From Kineococcus xinjiangensis (GTDB lineage: Bacteria; Actinomycetota; Actinomycetes; Actinomycetales; Kineococcaceae), in contig NZ_PTJD01000003.1 in NCBI RefSeq assembly GCF_002934625.1, positions 248,001 through 312,000 on the forward strand: a stretch of DNA of 64,000 bases. The letters are read 5' to 3'. A model generated the notes under the pieces. It did no database searches. It was not told where the DNA came from and was given only the letters and a program-made list of their open reading frames with translations. The translations under genes were made by a program, and so were the position numbers. This document shows, piece after piece, positions 26,287 through 34,504 of this stretch. Within the stretch, counting starts at the first letter, position 1. Each line of letters opens with the position of its first letter.

Positions 26287-27660
26287 ATGAACACGAAGGT
26301 TGCAGCCGCCGTCCTCAGCGCCGGAGCGCTCATCGCCTCGCTGAGCGCGTGCGGCGGTGGTGGCGGTGGCGGTGGCGGCGGTGCGGCCGGTGCCGCCTCC
26401 GACGCCAAGGCCAAGTGCAGCGTCCCGGTGACCCACGCGGACGCGCCGCAGGTCACCGTCTGGGCGTGGTACCCGAACATGGAGTCGGTCGTCAAGAACT
26501 TCAACGAGTCGCACGAGGACGTCCAGGTCTGCTGGACCAACGCCGGCCAGGGCGCCGACGAGTACAACAAGTTCCAGACGGCGGTCTCCGCCGGCCGGGG
26601 CGCCCCCGACGTCATCATGCTCGAGGCGGACACCGTCCCCGTCTTCGCCATCCAGGACGCCCTCGTGGACCTGACGGAGTACGGCGCCGAGGAGGTCAAG
26701 GGCAACTTCAGCGAGGGTGCGTGGAAGGACGTCTCCAGCGGGGACGCCGTGTACGCCATCCCCGTCGACGGCGGTCCCATGGCGATGATGTACCGCAAGG
26801 ACATCTTCGAGAAGTACGGCATCACCCCGCCCACGACGTGGGACGAGTACCGCGCCGCGGCCGAGAAGATGAAGGCGGCCGGCGGCCCCCTCTTCGGTGA
26901 CTTCCCGAGCAACGTCCCCGCGCCCACCGTCGCGCTCATGGAGCAGGCCGGCGCCAAGCCGTGGGAGTACGACGCCTCGGACAAGACCAACCTGAAGATC
27001 GACCTGGACTCCGAGCCGGCCAAGAAGGTGCTGGACTACTGGGGCGGCCTCGTCCAGGACGGCCTGGTGGGCAAGCAGGACCAGTTCACCACCGAGTACA
27101 TCTCCGGTGTCGTGAACGGCGACTACGCCACCTACATCTCCGCCGCCTGGGCCCCCGGCTACCTCACCGGTGCCGGTGCCGGTGCCGGCGACGACAAGGG
27201 CAACTGGGCCGTCGCCCCGCTGCCCCAGTGGGACCCGGCCAACCCCGTCGCCGTCAACTGGGGCGGCTCGACCTTCGCCGTGACCAGCCAGGCGGAGAAC
27301 AAGGAGCTCGCCGCGAAGGTGGCCATGGAGCTCTACGCGGACGACGCGTCGCTGGAGCAGGGCGCGAAGGACCAGATCATCTTCCCGCTCAACCAGAGCG
27401 TCCTGAACGCGGACTGGTTCATCAACAACGAGTCCGAGTTCTTCGACGGCCAGACCGCCAACAAGGACGTCTACATCCCTGCGGCCAACGCCTACAAGGG
27501 CTCCACCTACAGCCCCTACTCGACCAGCTTCTACGCCGAGTTCACCAAGCAGATCACGGCCATGAACAACGGCGAGAAGACCGGCTCGCAGGCGGCCGAG
27601 GACCTGCACAAGGCCATGGTCGCCTACGGCAAGCAGCAGGGCTTCACGGTCCAGGAGTGA
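26287..27660 (+). CDS. sugar ABC transporter substrate-binding lipoprotein
   Basis: A 457-residue lipoprotein: signal peptide with lipobox LSAC (Cys22), then ten consecutive glycines, a flexible tether. The mature part is a family 1 extracellular solute-binding protein (VTVWAWYPNMESVVKNFNE, a MYRKDIFEKYGITPPTTWDEY block). It would bind arabinose-containing oligosaccharides, inferred from the GH51 enzyme. GAGGGAG precedes the ATG. Two strong hairpins follow before the permease gene and may favour higher binding-protein output. Confidence 0.92.
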   Translation: MNTKVAAAVLSAGALIASLSACGGGGGGGGGGAAGAASDAKAKCSVPVTHADAPQVTVWAWYPNMESVVKNFNESHEDVQVCWTNAGQGADEYNKFQTAVSAGRGAPDVIMLEADTVPVFAIQDALVDLTEYGAEEVKGNFSEGAWKDVSSGDAVYAIPVDGGPMAMMYRKDIFEKYGITPPTTWDEYRAAAEKMKAAGGPLFGDFPSNVPAPTVALMEQAGAKPWEYDASDKTNLKIDLDSEPAKKVLDYWGGLVQDGLVGKQDQFTTEYISGVVNGDYATYISAAWAPGYLTGAGAGAGDDKGNWAVAPLPQWDPANPVAVNWGGSTFAVTSQAENKELAAKVAMELYADDASLEQGAKDQIIFPLNQSVLNADWFINNESEFFDGQTANKDVYIPAANAYKGSTYSPYSTSFYAEFTKQITAMNNGEKTGSQAAEDLHKAMVAYGKQQGFTVQE

Positions 27661-27669
27661 CCTGCTCAC

Positions 27670-27784
27670 GGTGGTCGCGCCCCGCGTGAGCGCGACGCGA
27701 CCACCCTGAGCGAGCAGCAGGCGCGGCCCATCGAGCCGGCGATGGGTACGTCCCCGGGGAGGGTGCCTGGCACCCTCCCCGGGG
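27670..27784 (+). other. two intercistronic hairpins between binding protein and permease
   Basis: The first hairpin pairs 27670-27679 with 27696-27705 (10 bp). The second pairs 27752-27767 with 27769-27784 (16 bp, effectively a 5-nt loop). They sit inside the 164-nt gap of an operon and probably act as partial terminators or 3'-end stabilisers. Confidence 0.6.
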
Positions 27785-27824
27785 CGGCACCGGCGATCCC
27801 CCAGCGCACGAAGGCGAGACGGTC

Positions 27825-28787
27825 ATGGCAGCACAGACGGACCTGCGGGCGGCGCCCCCGCCGCCCCGGGAACGCCCCGGCGCACGCGGCAGCGGCCGGC
27901 CCGCCGGCGGTTGGCGGCAGCGCGAGGACGCGAAGGGCTGGCTGTTCATCGCCCCCTTCGGCGCGGTCTTCATCGTCTTCCTGGTGGCGCCGCTTGCCTA
28001 CGCGTTCTACCTCAGCCTCTTCACCAAGGGCCTGGCGACCGGGACGAAGTTCGCCGGCCTCGACAACTACACCCGCGCCTTCACCGACCCCGCCTTCCTC
28101 AAGGGCCTGTGGTTCGTGGTGAAGTTCTCGCTGGTCCTCATCCCGGTCCAGATGGCGGTCTCGCTCGCCGCCGCACTCGTCCTGGACGGCATGACGAGCA
28201 AGTTCAGCCGCTTCTCCCGGCTGATGATGTTCGTGCCCTACGCGATCCCGGCGGTCATCGGCGCCCTCATGTGGGGCTTCCTCTACAGCCCCAACTTCGG
28301 CCCGGCGCAGCAGCTCTTCGGGTTCTTCGGCCTCGACGCCCCGGTCATGCTGAGCCCCGACAACGTCTTCGGCGCCCTGATGAACGTCGTGACGTGGCAG
28401 TGGGCCGGCTACTACATGATCGTCATCTACGCCGCCCTGCAGGGCATCGACCCCTCGATCTACGAGGCCGCCAAGATCGACGGCGCCTCCTCGTGGCAGG
28501 TCGCCCTGCGCATCAAGATCCCGATGGTGGCCTCGGCGCTGGTGCTCATCCTGGTCTTCGCCGTCATCGGCACCCTGCAGTTCTTCACCGAGCCGCAGAT
28601 CCTCGGGCGGATCTCCAACGGGGCGATCCCGCCGGACTTCACGCCGAACATGTACGCCTTCACCACGGCCTTCGCCTTCGCCCAGTTCAACTACGCGTCG
28701 GCGATCTCCTTCTCCCTCGGTGCCGTGGTCTTCATCGGCGTGTACATCTTCCTGTTCGCCACCCGCAAGCGGGGGAGCTTCCTGTGA
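27825..28787 (+). CDS. sugar ABC transporter permease (MalF-like)
   Basis: A 320-residue inner-membrane permease with a basic, Pro-rich N-terminus and six helices from about residue 42. The cytoplasmic EAA loop that contacts the ATPase is clear: EAAKIDGASSWQVALRIKIP near residue 215. It pairs with the second permease, with which it overlaps by GTGA. No ATPase gene is in the operon. Confidence 0.93.
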   Translation: MAAQTDLRAAPPPPRERPGARGSGRPAGGWRQREDAKGWLFIAPFGAVFIVFLVAPLAYAFYLSLFTKGLATGTKFAGLDNYTRAFTDPAFLKGLWFVVKFSLVLIPVQMAVSLAAALVLDGMTSKFSRFSRLMMFVPYAIPAVIGALMWGFLYSPNFGPAQQLFGFFGLDAPVMLSPDNVFGALMNVVTWQWAGYYMIVIYAALQGIDPSIYEAAKIDGASSWQVALRIKIPMVASALVLILVFAVIGTLQFFTEPQILGRISNGAIPPDFTPNMYAFTTAFAFAQFNYASAISFSLGAVVFIGVYIFLFATRKRGSFL

Positions 28788-29710
28788 CCGTCCTGACCAC
28801 CCCCGCCGGAGCCTCCAGCACCCGCACCCCGGACGAGGCTCCCCGCAGGCAGCGCGCCGCACGGCGCCCGAAGATGCTGAGCAACCTGTTCCTCGTCGCG
28901 CTGATCCTGTACTTCGCGCTCCCGCTGTGGTGGCTGCTGGTCGCCAGCACCAAGGACACCACCAGCCTGTTCGCCAGCCCGCACGGCGCCCTGTGGTTCG
29001 GCGACGGCTTCCACCTCGTGGAGAACCTCCGCGCCCTCTTCGCCTACGACAACGGCATCTACCTGCGCTGGATGGGCAACTCCTTCCTCTACGCGCTGGC
29101 CGGCGGCCTCGGCTCCACGGTGCTGGCGGTCCTCGCCGGGTACGGCTTCGCCAAGTTCCACTTCAAGGGCCGCAACCTCGCCTTCTCCATCCTGCTCGGC
29201 GCGGTCATGGTGCCGGCGACGGCGCTGGTCATCCCCACGTTCGTCCTGCTGTCCGAGATGGAGCTGACGAACACGCCCTGGGCCGTCATCCTGCCCTCGC
29301 TGCTCAACCCGTTCGGCGTCTACCTGATGCGGGTCTACGCCGCCGAGGGCGTCCCCGACGAGCTGCTGGACGCCGCGCGGGTCGACGGGGCCGGGACGTT
29401 CCGCACCTTCTTCCAGGTGGCCCTGCCGCTGCTGCGGCCCGCGATCGTGACCGTCCTGCTGCTGTCGGTCGTCGCGACCTGGAACAACTACTTCCTCCCG
29501 CTGGCGATGCTGTCGGACTCCACGCTGTTCCCCGTCACGGTCGGCATCGGGCTGCTGCAGGGCCTGGCCGGCGCGAACAACGGCGGTGGGGAGTCCCTCT
29601 GGATGCTCATCGTCGTGGGCTCCCTCGTCTCGATCATCCCGCTCATCATCGCCTTCCTCTCCCTGCAGAAGTACTGGCAGGGCGGCCTGGCGATCGGCAG
29701 CCTCAAGTAG
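28784..29710 (+). CDS. sugar ABC transporter permease (MalG-like)
   Basis: A 308-residue permease with six helices. The EAA-type loop reads ELLDAARVDGAGTFRTFFQVALPLLRP near residue 190, and the C-terminus ends with the QKYWQGGL-AIGSLK signature of MalG-type subunits. The GTG at 28784 overlaps the previous stop. Together with the MalF-like subunit it would form the channel; the energy-coupling ATPase must come from elsewhere, such as a shared MsiK-type protein. Confidence 0.93.
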   Translation: MTVLTTPAGASSTRTPDEAPRRQRAARRPKMLSNLFLVALILYFALPLWWLLVASTKDTTSLFASPHGALWFGDGFHLVENLRALFAYDNGIYLRWMGNSFLYALAGGLGSTVLAVLAGYGFAKFHFKGRNLAFSILLGAVMVPATALVIPTFVLLSEMELTNTPWAVILPSLLNPFGVYLMRVYAAEGVPDELLDAARVDGAGTFRTFFQVALPLLRPAIVTVLLLSVVATWNNYFLPLAMLSDSTLFPVTVGIGLLQGLAGANNGGGESLWMLIVVGSLVSIIPLIIAFLSLQKYWQGGLAIGSLK

Positions 29711-29795
29711 GACCCGTGCCCGCCGCCGGCTCCGCACCCCGTCTCCACCCCTCCCGCGCCACCCGAGCGCGACACCACGACCGCGAGGACTTCCC

Positions 29796-31307
29796 ATGGC
29801 CACCGCACGCCTGACCATCGACCCCCGCTTCCGCGTCGGGGAAGTCAACCGCCGAGTGTTCGGCTCCTTCGTCGAGCACCTCGGGCGCTGCGTCTACGAC
29901 GGCATCTACGAGCCCGGCCACCCGAGCGCCGACGAGGACGGCTTCCGCGCCGACGTGCTGGAGCTCGTGCGGGAGCTGGGCGTCTCCACCGTCCGCTACC
30001 CCGGCGGCAACTTCGTCTCCGGCTACCGCTGGGAGGACGGGGTCGGGCCCCGGGAGGAGCGCCCGCGCCGCCTGGACCTGGCGTGGCACTCGCTGGAGAC
30101 GAACCAGGTGGGCCTGCACGAGTTCGCGCGCTGGAACGCCAAGGCGGGCAGCGAGCTCATGCTCGCGGTGAACCTCGGCACCCGTGGCGTGCAGGAGGCG
30201 CTGGACCTGCTGGAGTACAGCAACGTCCGCTCCGGCTCGGCGCTGTCCGACAAGCGCATCGCCGACGGCACCGCGGAGCCGTTCGACGTGCGGATGTGGT
30301 GCCTCGGCAACGAGATGGACGGGCCGTGGCAGCTCGGGCACCGCAGCGCCGAGGACTACGCCAAGCTCGCCTCCCAGACCGCGAAGGCGATGCGCCAGCT
30401 CGACCCGCGCATCCAGCTCGTCGTCTGCGGCAGCTCCAACCGGCAGATGCCCACCTTCGGCGCGTGGGAGCGCACCGTCCTGCAGCACACCTACGCGGAC
30501 GTGGACTACATCTCCTGCCACGCCTACTATTTCGAGCGCGGCGGGGACCTCGCGAGCTTCCTCGCCTCGGCGGTGGACATGGACCGATTCATCGAGGACG
30601 TCGTCGCCACCGCGGACTCCGTCAAGGCGGAGCTCGGCAGCTCGAAGACGATCGAGATCTCGTTCGACGAGTGGAACGTCTGGGACCAGGACCGCTTCGA
30701 GAACGTCGACAAGATCACCGACATCGAGCAGTGGCCGTACGCGCCGCGGCTGCTGGAGGACGTCTACACCGTCGCCGACGCCGTCGTCGTCGGCAGCCTG
30801 CTCGTCTCCCTGCTCAAGCACTCCGACCGGGTCACCTCGGCCAGCCTCGCCCAGCTCGTCAACGTCATCGGCCCGATCATGACCGAGCCCGGCGGCCCCG
30901 CGTGGCGGCAGACGACGTTCTTCCCCTTCGCGCTCACCTCCCGCCTGGCCCGGGGGAGCGCGCTGCGCGTGGAGCTGGAGACCCCGGCCTACCGGACCGG
31001 CGCCTACGGGGAGGTGCCGCTGGTCGACGCGGTGGCCACCCACGACGAGGAGACGGGCGCGACCACCGTCTTCCTCGTCAACCGCAACCTCGCCGAGGCG
31101 ACGACGGTCACGGTGGACGTCTCCGGCCTCGGGAACGTGCGGATCGTCGAGACCCACACCCTCAACGACGACGACCCCTACGCGCAGAACACCCTGGAGG
31201 AGCCGGACCGGGTGGTGCCCGTGGAGAACAAGAGTGCGGCCCTCGAGGAGGGCGTCCTCACCGTCGAGCTGCCGCCGGTGTCCTGGACGGCGATCGCGCT
31301 GGGCTGA
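29796..31307 (+). CDS. abfA: GH51 alpha-L-arabinofuranosidase
   Basis: A 503-residue intracellular glycosidase (no signal peptide) that removes terminal arabinofuranosyl units from imported oligosaccharides. It has the usual length of GH51 enzymes. The acid/base Glu173 is in GNEMDGPWQLGH and the nucleophile Glu292 in SFDEWNVW; the block GNFVSGYRWEDGVGP is also typical. AGGA lies about 6 nt before the ATG at 29796. As the last gene of the LacI-controlled operon it defines the likely substrate. Confidence 0.95.
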   Translation: MATARLTIDPRFRVGEVNRRVFGSFVEHLGRCVYDGIYEPGHPSADEDGFRADVLELVRELGVSTVRYPGGNFVSGYRWEDGVGPREERPRRLDLAWHSLETNQVGLHEFARWNAKAGSELMLAVNLGTRGVQEALDLLEYSNVRSGSALSDKRIADGTAEPFDVRMWCLGNEMDGPWQLGHRSAEDYAKLASQTAKAMRQLDPRIQLVVCGSSNRQMPTFGAWERTVLQHTYADVDYISCHAYYFERGGDLASFLASAVDMDRFIEDVVATADSVKAELGSSKTIEISFDEWNVWDQDRFENVDKITDIEQWPYAPRLLEDVYTVADAVVVGSLLVSLLKHSDRVTSASLAQLVNVIGPIMTEPGGPAWRQTTFFPFALTSRLARGSALRVELETPAYRTGAYGEVPLVDAVATHDEETGATTVFLVNRNLAEATTVTVDVSGLGNVRIVETHTLNDDDPYAQNTLEEPDRVVPVENKSAALEEGVLTVELPPVSWTAIALG

Positions 31308-31338
31308 GGCGGGCCACCACCGCCGCGACGACCGCCGC

Positions 31339-31374
31339 CGACCCGGTGCTCCTCAGCCGAGGAGCACCGGGTCG
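31339..31374. terminator. bidirectional terminator after abfA
   Basis: A perfect 15-bp stem (31339-31353 with 31360-31374) and 6-nt loop separates convergent abfA and MOSC genes and overlaps the final codons of the latter. Confidence 0.75.
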
Positions 31375-32084
31375 CCGAGCGCGACGGAACCACCGCGCAC
31401 GACCTCGGCCTGCAGTCCGAACTCGACGTCGTGCACGGCGCCGAGGGTCTTCAGCACCTGCGGCGCGCGGGGCAGGGCCTCCTGGGCGGCGGTCACCATG
31501 ACGCAGCGCGGCATGGGCTCGGTGAGGCGGAGGACCACCTCCGCCCCCAGGTGCAGCTCGCGGCCGAGCCAGCGGTCCTCCACGAACCCCTCGGCGTCGC
31601 CGGTGTCCACGACGACGTTGGCCCGGAAGCGGGCGGGATCCACCGGCTCCCCGAGCAGCCCGGCGAGGCGGCGCAACGCCGCGGTGGTCACGACGTGCAC
31701 GGGGGAGTCGTCGTGGTGGGGCTGGGTCGTCTCCGGCCGCAGCGCCAGCGGCGCACCCAGCAGGGCGCTGAGCTCCGCGTCGGTCCCCGGCTCCCCGGCC
31801 GGCAGTTCCCGGCCGTCGGGCAGCCGCACGAGCGGACCCTGCGGCGCGAGCCGGGCGCGCAGGTGCAGGAGGCCGTCGACGGCGCGGAACCTGCGCGAGT
31901 TCTTCCCGCTGCCGAGGCGGCCGTCCTCGGTGTACACGGCCCAGCAGCGGTCGCCCTCCAGGCGGGTGCCGAACCGCGCCCGGGGCAGGGACTCGCCCAG
32001 CAGCGACTTCACCGGGTACCGCGCCAGCGCCCCGACGTGGCCCGCCGCCCCGGTCGACCGGTCGTCCTGCTCCGCCGCGCGCAT
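31353..32084 (-). CDS. MOSC domain-containing protein
   Basis: A 243-residue protein with an N-terminal MOSC beta-barrel (ALARYPVKSLLGESL) and a C-terminal MOSC domain whose conserved cysteine is in EPMPRCVMVT. The family binds molybdenum cofactor and includes the mARC and YcbX reductases of N-hydroxylated compounds. There is no ferredoxin domain, so a separate electron donor would be needed. TAGCGT lies 6 nt before the ATG with no SD (leaderless candidate). Confidence 0.88.
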   Translation of the reverse strand: MRAAEQDDRSTGAAGHVGALARYPVKSLLGESLPRARFGTRLEGDRCWAVYTEDGRLGSGKNSRRFRAVDGLLHLRARLAPQGPLVRLPDGRELPAGEPGTDAELSALLGAPLALRPETTQPHHDDSPVHVVTTAALRRLAGLLGEPVDPARFRANVVVDTGDAEGFVEDRWLGRELHLGAEVVLRLTEPMPRCVMVTAAQEALPRAPQVLKTLGAVHDVEFGLQAEVVRGGSVALGDPVLLG

Positions 32085-32093
32085 GCCCCGACG

Positions 32094-33131
32094 CTAGCCG
32101 ACCGCCCGCGCCGGCTCGGGGGAGCGCAGCGCCGCGACGGCCCGCTCGACGTCCTCCGCCGCGAGGTCGGCGTTGATCCGCGCACCGGCGGCGGCGCCGG
32201 CGGCCGCGGCGGTCACGACCTGCGCACGGGCGTCGCAGACGTTGCCCGCCGCCCACACCCCGGGCACGGAGGTCAGCCCGCCCCCGTCCACCTCGACCTG
32301 CACCGCGACCACCGCACCGTCCACGGTCAGCGGCGACAGCGCCGCCCCCAGCGACTCGAGCACGGCGCTGCGGGCGACGAAGCGCGGCGCCACCGCGAGC
32401 GCCCGGCGGGGCACGACCTCCCCGGAGCGCATCCGGACCCCGGTCAGCTCGTCCCCGGCCACGACGAGCCCGGCGACCTCGCCCTCGACGAGGCGGATGC
32501 CGCGGGCCCGGAGCTCCTCCCGCTCCGCGGCGCCCGGCGCCGGTGCGGTGTGCTGGAACAGCACCACGTCGGGCGTCAGCTGCCGGAACAGGTGCGCCTG
32601 GTGCAGCGCAGCGGGGGACCCGAGGACGCCGACGGGGGTGTCGCGCACCTCCCAGCCGTGGCAGTAGGGGCAGTGCAGCACGTCGCGCCCCCACCGTTCG
32701 CGCAGGCCGGGGACGTCGGGCAGCTCGTCCACCAGGCCGGTCGCCACCAGCAGCCGCCGTGCGCCGACCTCGCGGCCGCCGGCCAGCCGCACCGCGAAAC
32801 CGCTGCCGTCGCGGGCTGCTCCGTCGACGCGTCCGCGGACCACCTCCGCCCCGTAGCGGCGGACCTCCGCCCGGCCGCGGGCCAGCAGGTCGGCGGGGGG
32901 GAGCCCGTCGTGGCCGAGGAAGCCGTGCATCGCCGCCGCGGGGGCGTTGCGGGGTTCCCCGGCGTCCACCACCAGCACCGACCGCCGCGAGCGCGCCAGC
33001 TGCAGCGTCGCGCTCAGCCCCGCCGCCCCGCCGCCGACCACCACCACGTCGTAGCCGTCCCGCGCCGGCCCCCGCTCCCCGGCGACCGCCCTCTCGTCCC
33101 CGCGCACCGCGACCACCCCTCCCGTTCCCAC
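32094..33131 (-). CDS. thioredoxin-reductase-like FAD/NAD(P)-dependent oxidoreductase
   Basis: A protein of about 345 residues. The FAD-binding motif VVVVGGGAAGLSATLQLARS opens the fold, the redox pair is CPYC near 154-157 (within HCPYCHGWEV), and the second FAD block is GVWAAGNVCDARAQVVTAAAAG. CPYCHG rather than CATC marks the branch of small flavoproteins outside true TrxB. Two starts are plausible: 33131 with GGAGG 8 nt upstream, or 33107. It is divergent from an XRE-cupin regulator that probably controls it. Confidence 0.88.
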   Translation of the reverse strand: MGTGGVVAVRGDERAVAGERGPARDGYDVVVVGGGAAGLSATLQLARSRRSVLVVDAGEPRNAPAAAMHGFLGHDGLPPADLLARGRAEVRRYGAEVVRGRVDGAARDGSGFAVRLAGGREVGARRLLVATGLVDELPDVPGLRERWGRDVLHCPYCHGWEVRDTPVGVLGSPAALHQAHLFRQLTPDVVLFQHTAPAPGAAEREELRARGIRLVEGEVAGLVVAGDELTGVRMRSGEVVPRRALAVAPRFVARSAVLESLGAALSPLTVDGAVVAVQVEVDGGGLTSVPGVWAAGNVCDARAQVVTAAAAGAAAGARINADLAAEDVERAVAALRSPEPARAVG

Positions 33132-33174
33132 GTCGACCACCTCCGCACCGAACGCTCCGCCCGGGTGGGCGGTC

Positions 33175-33202
33175 TTGACAAGCACGGTTGCCGGAACGGC
33201 AA
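33175..33202. promoter_or_regulatory. divergent promoter with TTGCCG-N3-CGGCAA operator
   Basis: TTGACA at 33175-33180 is a -35 for the XRE gene. The palindrome at 33188-33202 (arms TTGCCG and CGGCAA, 3-bp spacer) lies between it and the expected -10, so a protein bound there would block transcription. It is the only strong palindrome in the 79-bp divergent gap. Confidence 0.6.
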
Positions 33203-33210
33203 ATAGGTGC

Positions 33211-33807
33211 GTGAACGGTGCGGACGGCGGCGGGCTGGGCGAGGTCCTGGCGGGAGTGGGACCGCGGTTGCGCGCCGCCCGCGGCAAGCGCGAGCTCACC
33301 CTCGCCGCCGTGGCCGCCGCGACCGGCATCTCCGTCAGCACCCTCTCCCGGCTGGAGTCGGGCGCGCGGCGGCCCGCGCTGGAGTCGCTGCTGCCCCTGG
33401 CCCGCCTCTACGGCACGACCCTCGACGACCTCGTCGGCGCCCCCGCCGTCGAGGACCCGCGCGTTCCGCAGCGGCCCGTCACCCGCAACGGCACCACCCA
33501 CGTCCCCCTCACGCGGGAAGCGGGTGGCGTGCAGGCGTACAAGCTGGTCCTGCCCGCCCGCCCCGCCGAACCCGACCTGAAGGTCCACGAGGGTTACGAG
33601 TGGATGTACGTCCTCTCCGGCCGCCTGCGGCTGGTGCTGGGGGAGCACGACGTCGAACTCGGCAAGGGGGAGGCCGCCGAGTTCGACACCCGCGTGCCGC
33701 ACTGGTTCGGCAGCGCCACGAACCGGCCCGTGGAACTGCTCAGCCTGTTCGGCCCGCAGGGGGAGCGCATGCACGTCCGCGCCCGGCCCACGCGGCGCGG
33801 CGGCTGA
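33211..33807 (+). CDS. XRE family regulator with cupin domain
   Basis: A 198-residue regulator. Residues about 17-72 are a helix-turn-helix (LRAARGKRELTLAAVAAATGISVSTLSRLESG), and the C-terminal half is a cupin_2 barrel (HEGYEWMYVLSGRLRLVLGEHDVELGKGE ... VPHW). Such proteins usually sense a small metabolite. The GTG at 33211 has no SD; the promoter is so close that transcription would start near the codon. It likely autoregulates and controls the divergent flavoprotein. Confidence 0.9.
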   Translation: MNGADGGGLGEVLAGVGPRLRAARGKRELTLAAVAAATGISVSTLSRLESGARRPALESLLPLARLYGTTLDDLVGAPAVEDPRVPQRPVTRNGTTHVPLTREAGGVQAYKLVLPARPAEPDLKVHEGYEWMYVLSGRLRLVLGEHDVELGKGEAAEFDTRVPHWFGSATNRPVELLSLFGPQGERMHVRARPTRRGG

Positions 33808-33841
33808 GCCGGTCGCCGCCCCCGCGGAGGAGAGGAATCCC

Positions 33842-34504
33842 TCAGCGGCAGCCGCAGAGTGCGAGCACCCGCTCCAGCCGGTGGTCGTCGACGCTGCGCA
33901 GCGGCGGGAGCAGCAGCGTCGTGATGCCGCACTCGACGGCGGCTCCGTCGGGCCCGGAGCGGTCGCCGACCATCAGGGTGTCCTCGGCCGCGGCGCCCAG
34001 GGCGTGCAGGGCGGCCGTGAACACCGCCGGATCCGGTTTCTGCGCGCCCTGCTCGAAGGAGAGGACGAACGCGTCCACGAGGCCGCCCAGGCCCGCCTCG
34101 GTGAAGGCCGGGCGGATGTCGAAGTGCACGTCGCTCAGCACCGCCACGCGGACCCCCGCGTTCCTCAGCCGCTGCAGGGCCCCGGCGACGTCGCCAGCGA
34201 AGCGGTTGTGGCGGTGGTCGGACTCCACCGCGTACAGGGCCCGCGCGACCTCCGGGTCCAGACCGGCGTCGGCGAAGACCCCGAAGTAGGTGCGCCGGTG
34301 CAGCTCGGCGTCGCAGTCCACCCCCGGCGCGTCCAGCCGGGCCTCCCCGGGATCGACCGCCTCCAGCGCCTGCAGCACCTGCTCGACGTGCGCGGCGGAG
34401 TGCTCCCGCCCGGCCAGGCGCAGCCCCTCCTCCACCCAGGCCCGCCACGACAGCGTGGTGACCAGCGTGCCGCGCCAGTCGAGGATCACCGCGGAGAAGG
34501 TCAC
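33842..34504 (-). CDS. HAD superfamily hydrolase with altered motif I
   Basis: A 220-residue HAD protein. Motif I reads DWRGTL (nucleophile Asp9) instead of the phosphatase DxDGT: the general acid/base Asp is replaced by Arg. Motif II is LSDVHF, motif III Lys is in AQKPDPAVF, and motif IV is MVGDRSGPDG. The substitution suggests a non-phosphatase or a slow phosphatase. The start GTG overlaps the stop of the methyltransferase gene, so the two are coupled. Confidence 0.85.
   Translation of the reverse strand: MTFSAVILDWRGTLVTTLSWRAWVEEGLRLAGREHSAAHVEQVLQALEAVDPGEARLDAPGVDCDAELHRRTYFGVFADAGLDPEVARALYAVESDHRHNRFAGDVAGALQRLRNAGVRVAVLSDVHFDIRPAFTEAGLGGLVDAFVLSFEQGAQKPDPAVFTAALHALGAAAEDTLMVGDRSGPDGAAVECGITTLLLPPLRSVDDHRLERVLALCGCR

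Noticed and set aside
26037-26900. Open frame starting in the operon leader and running into the binding-protein gene
   Set aside because: Its protein is a low-complexity Arg/Pro/Gly shadow in another frame of the binding-protein gene, with no SD. The leader itself appears non-coding.
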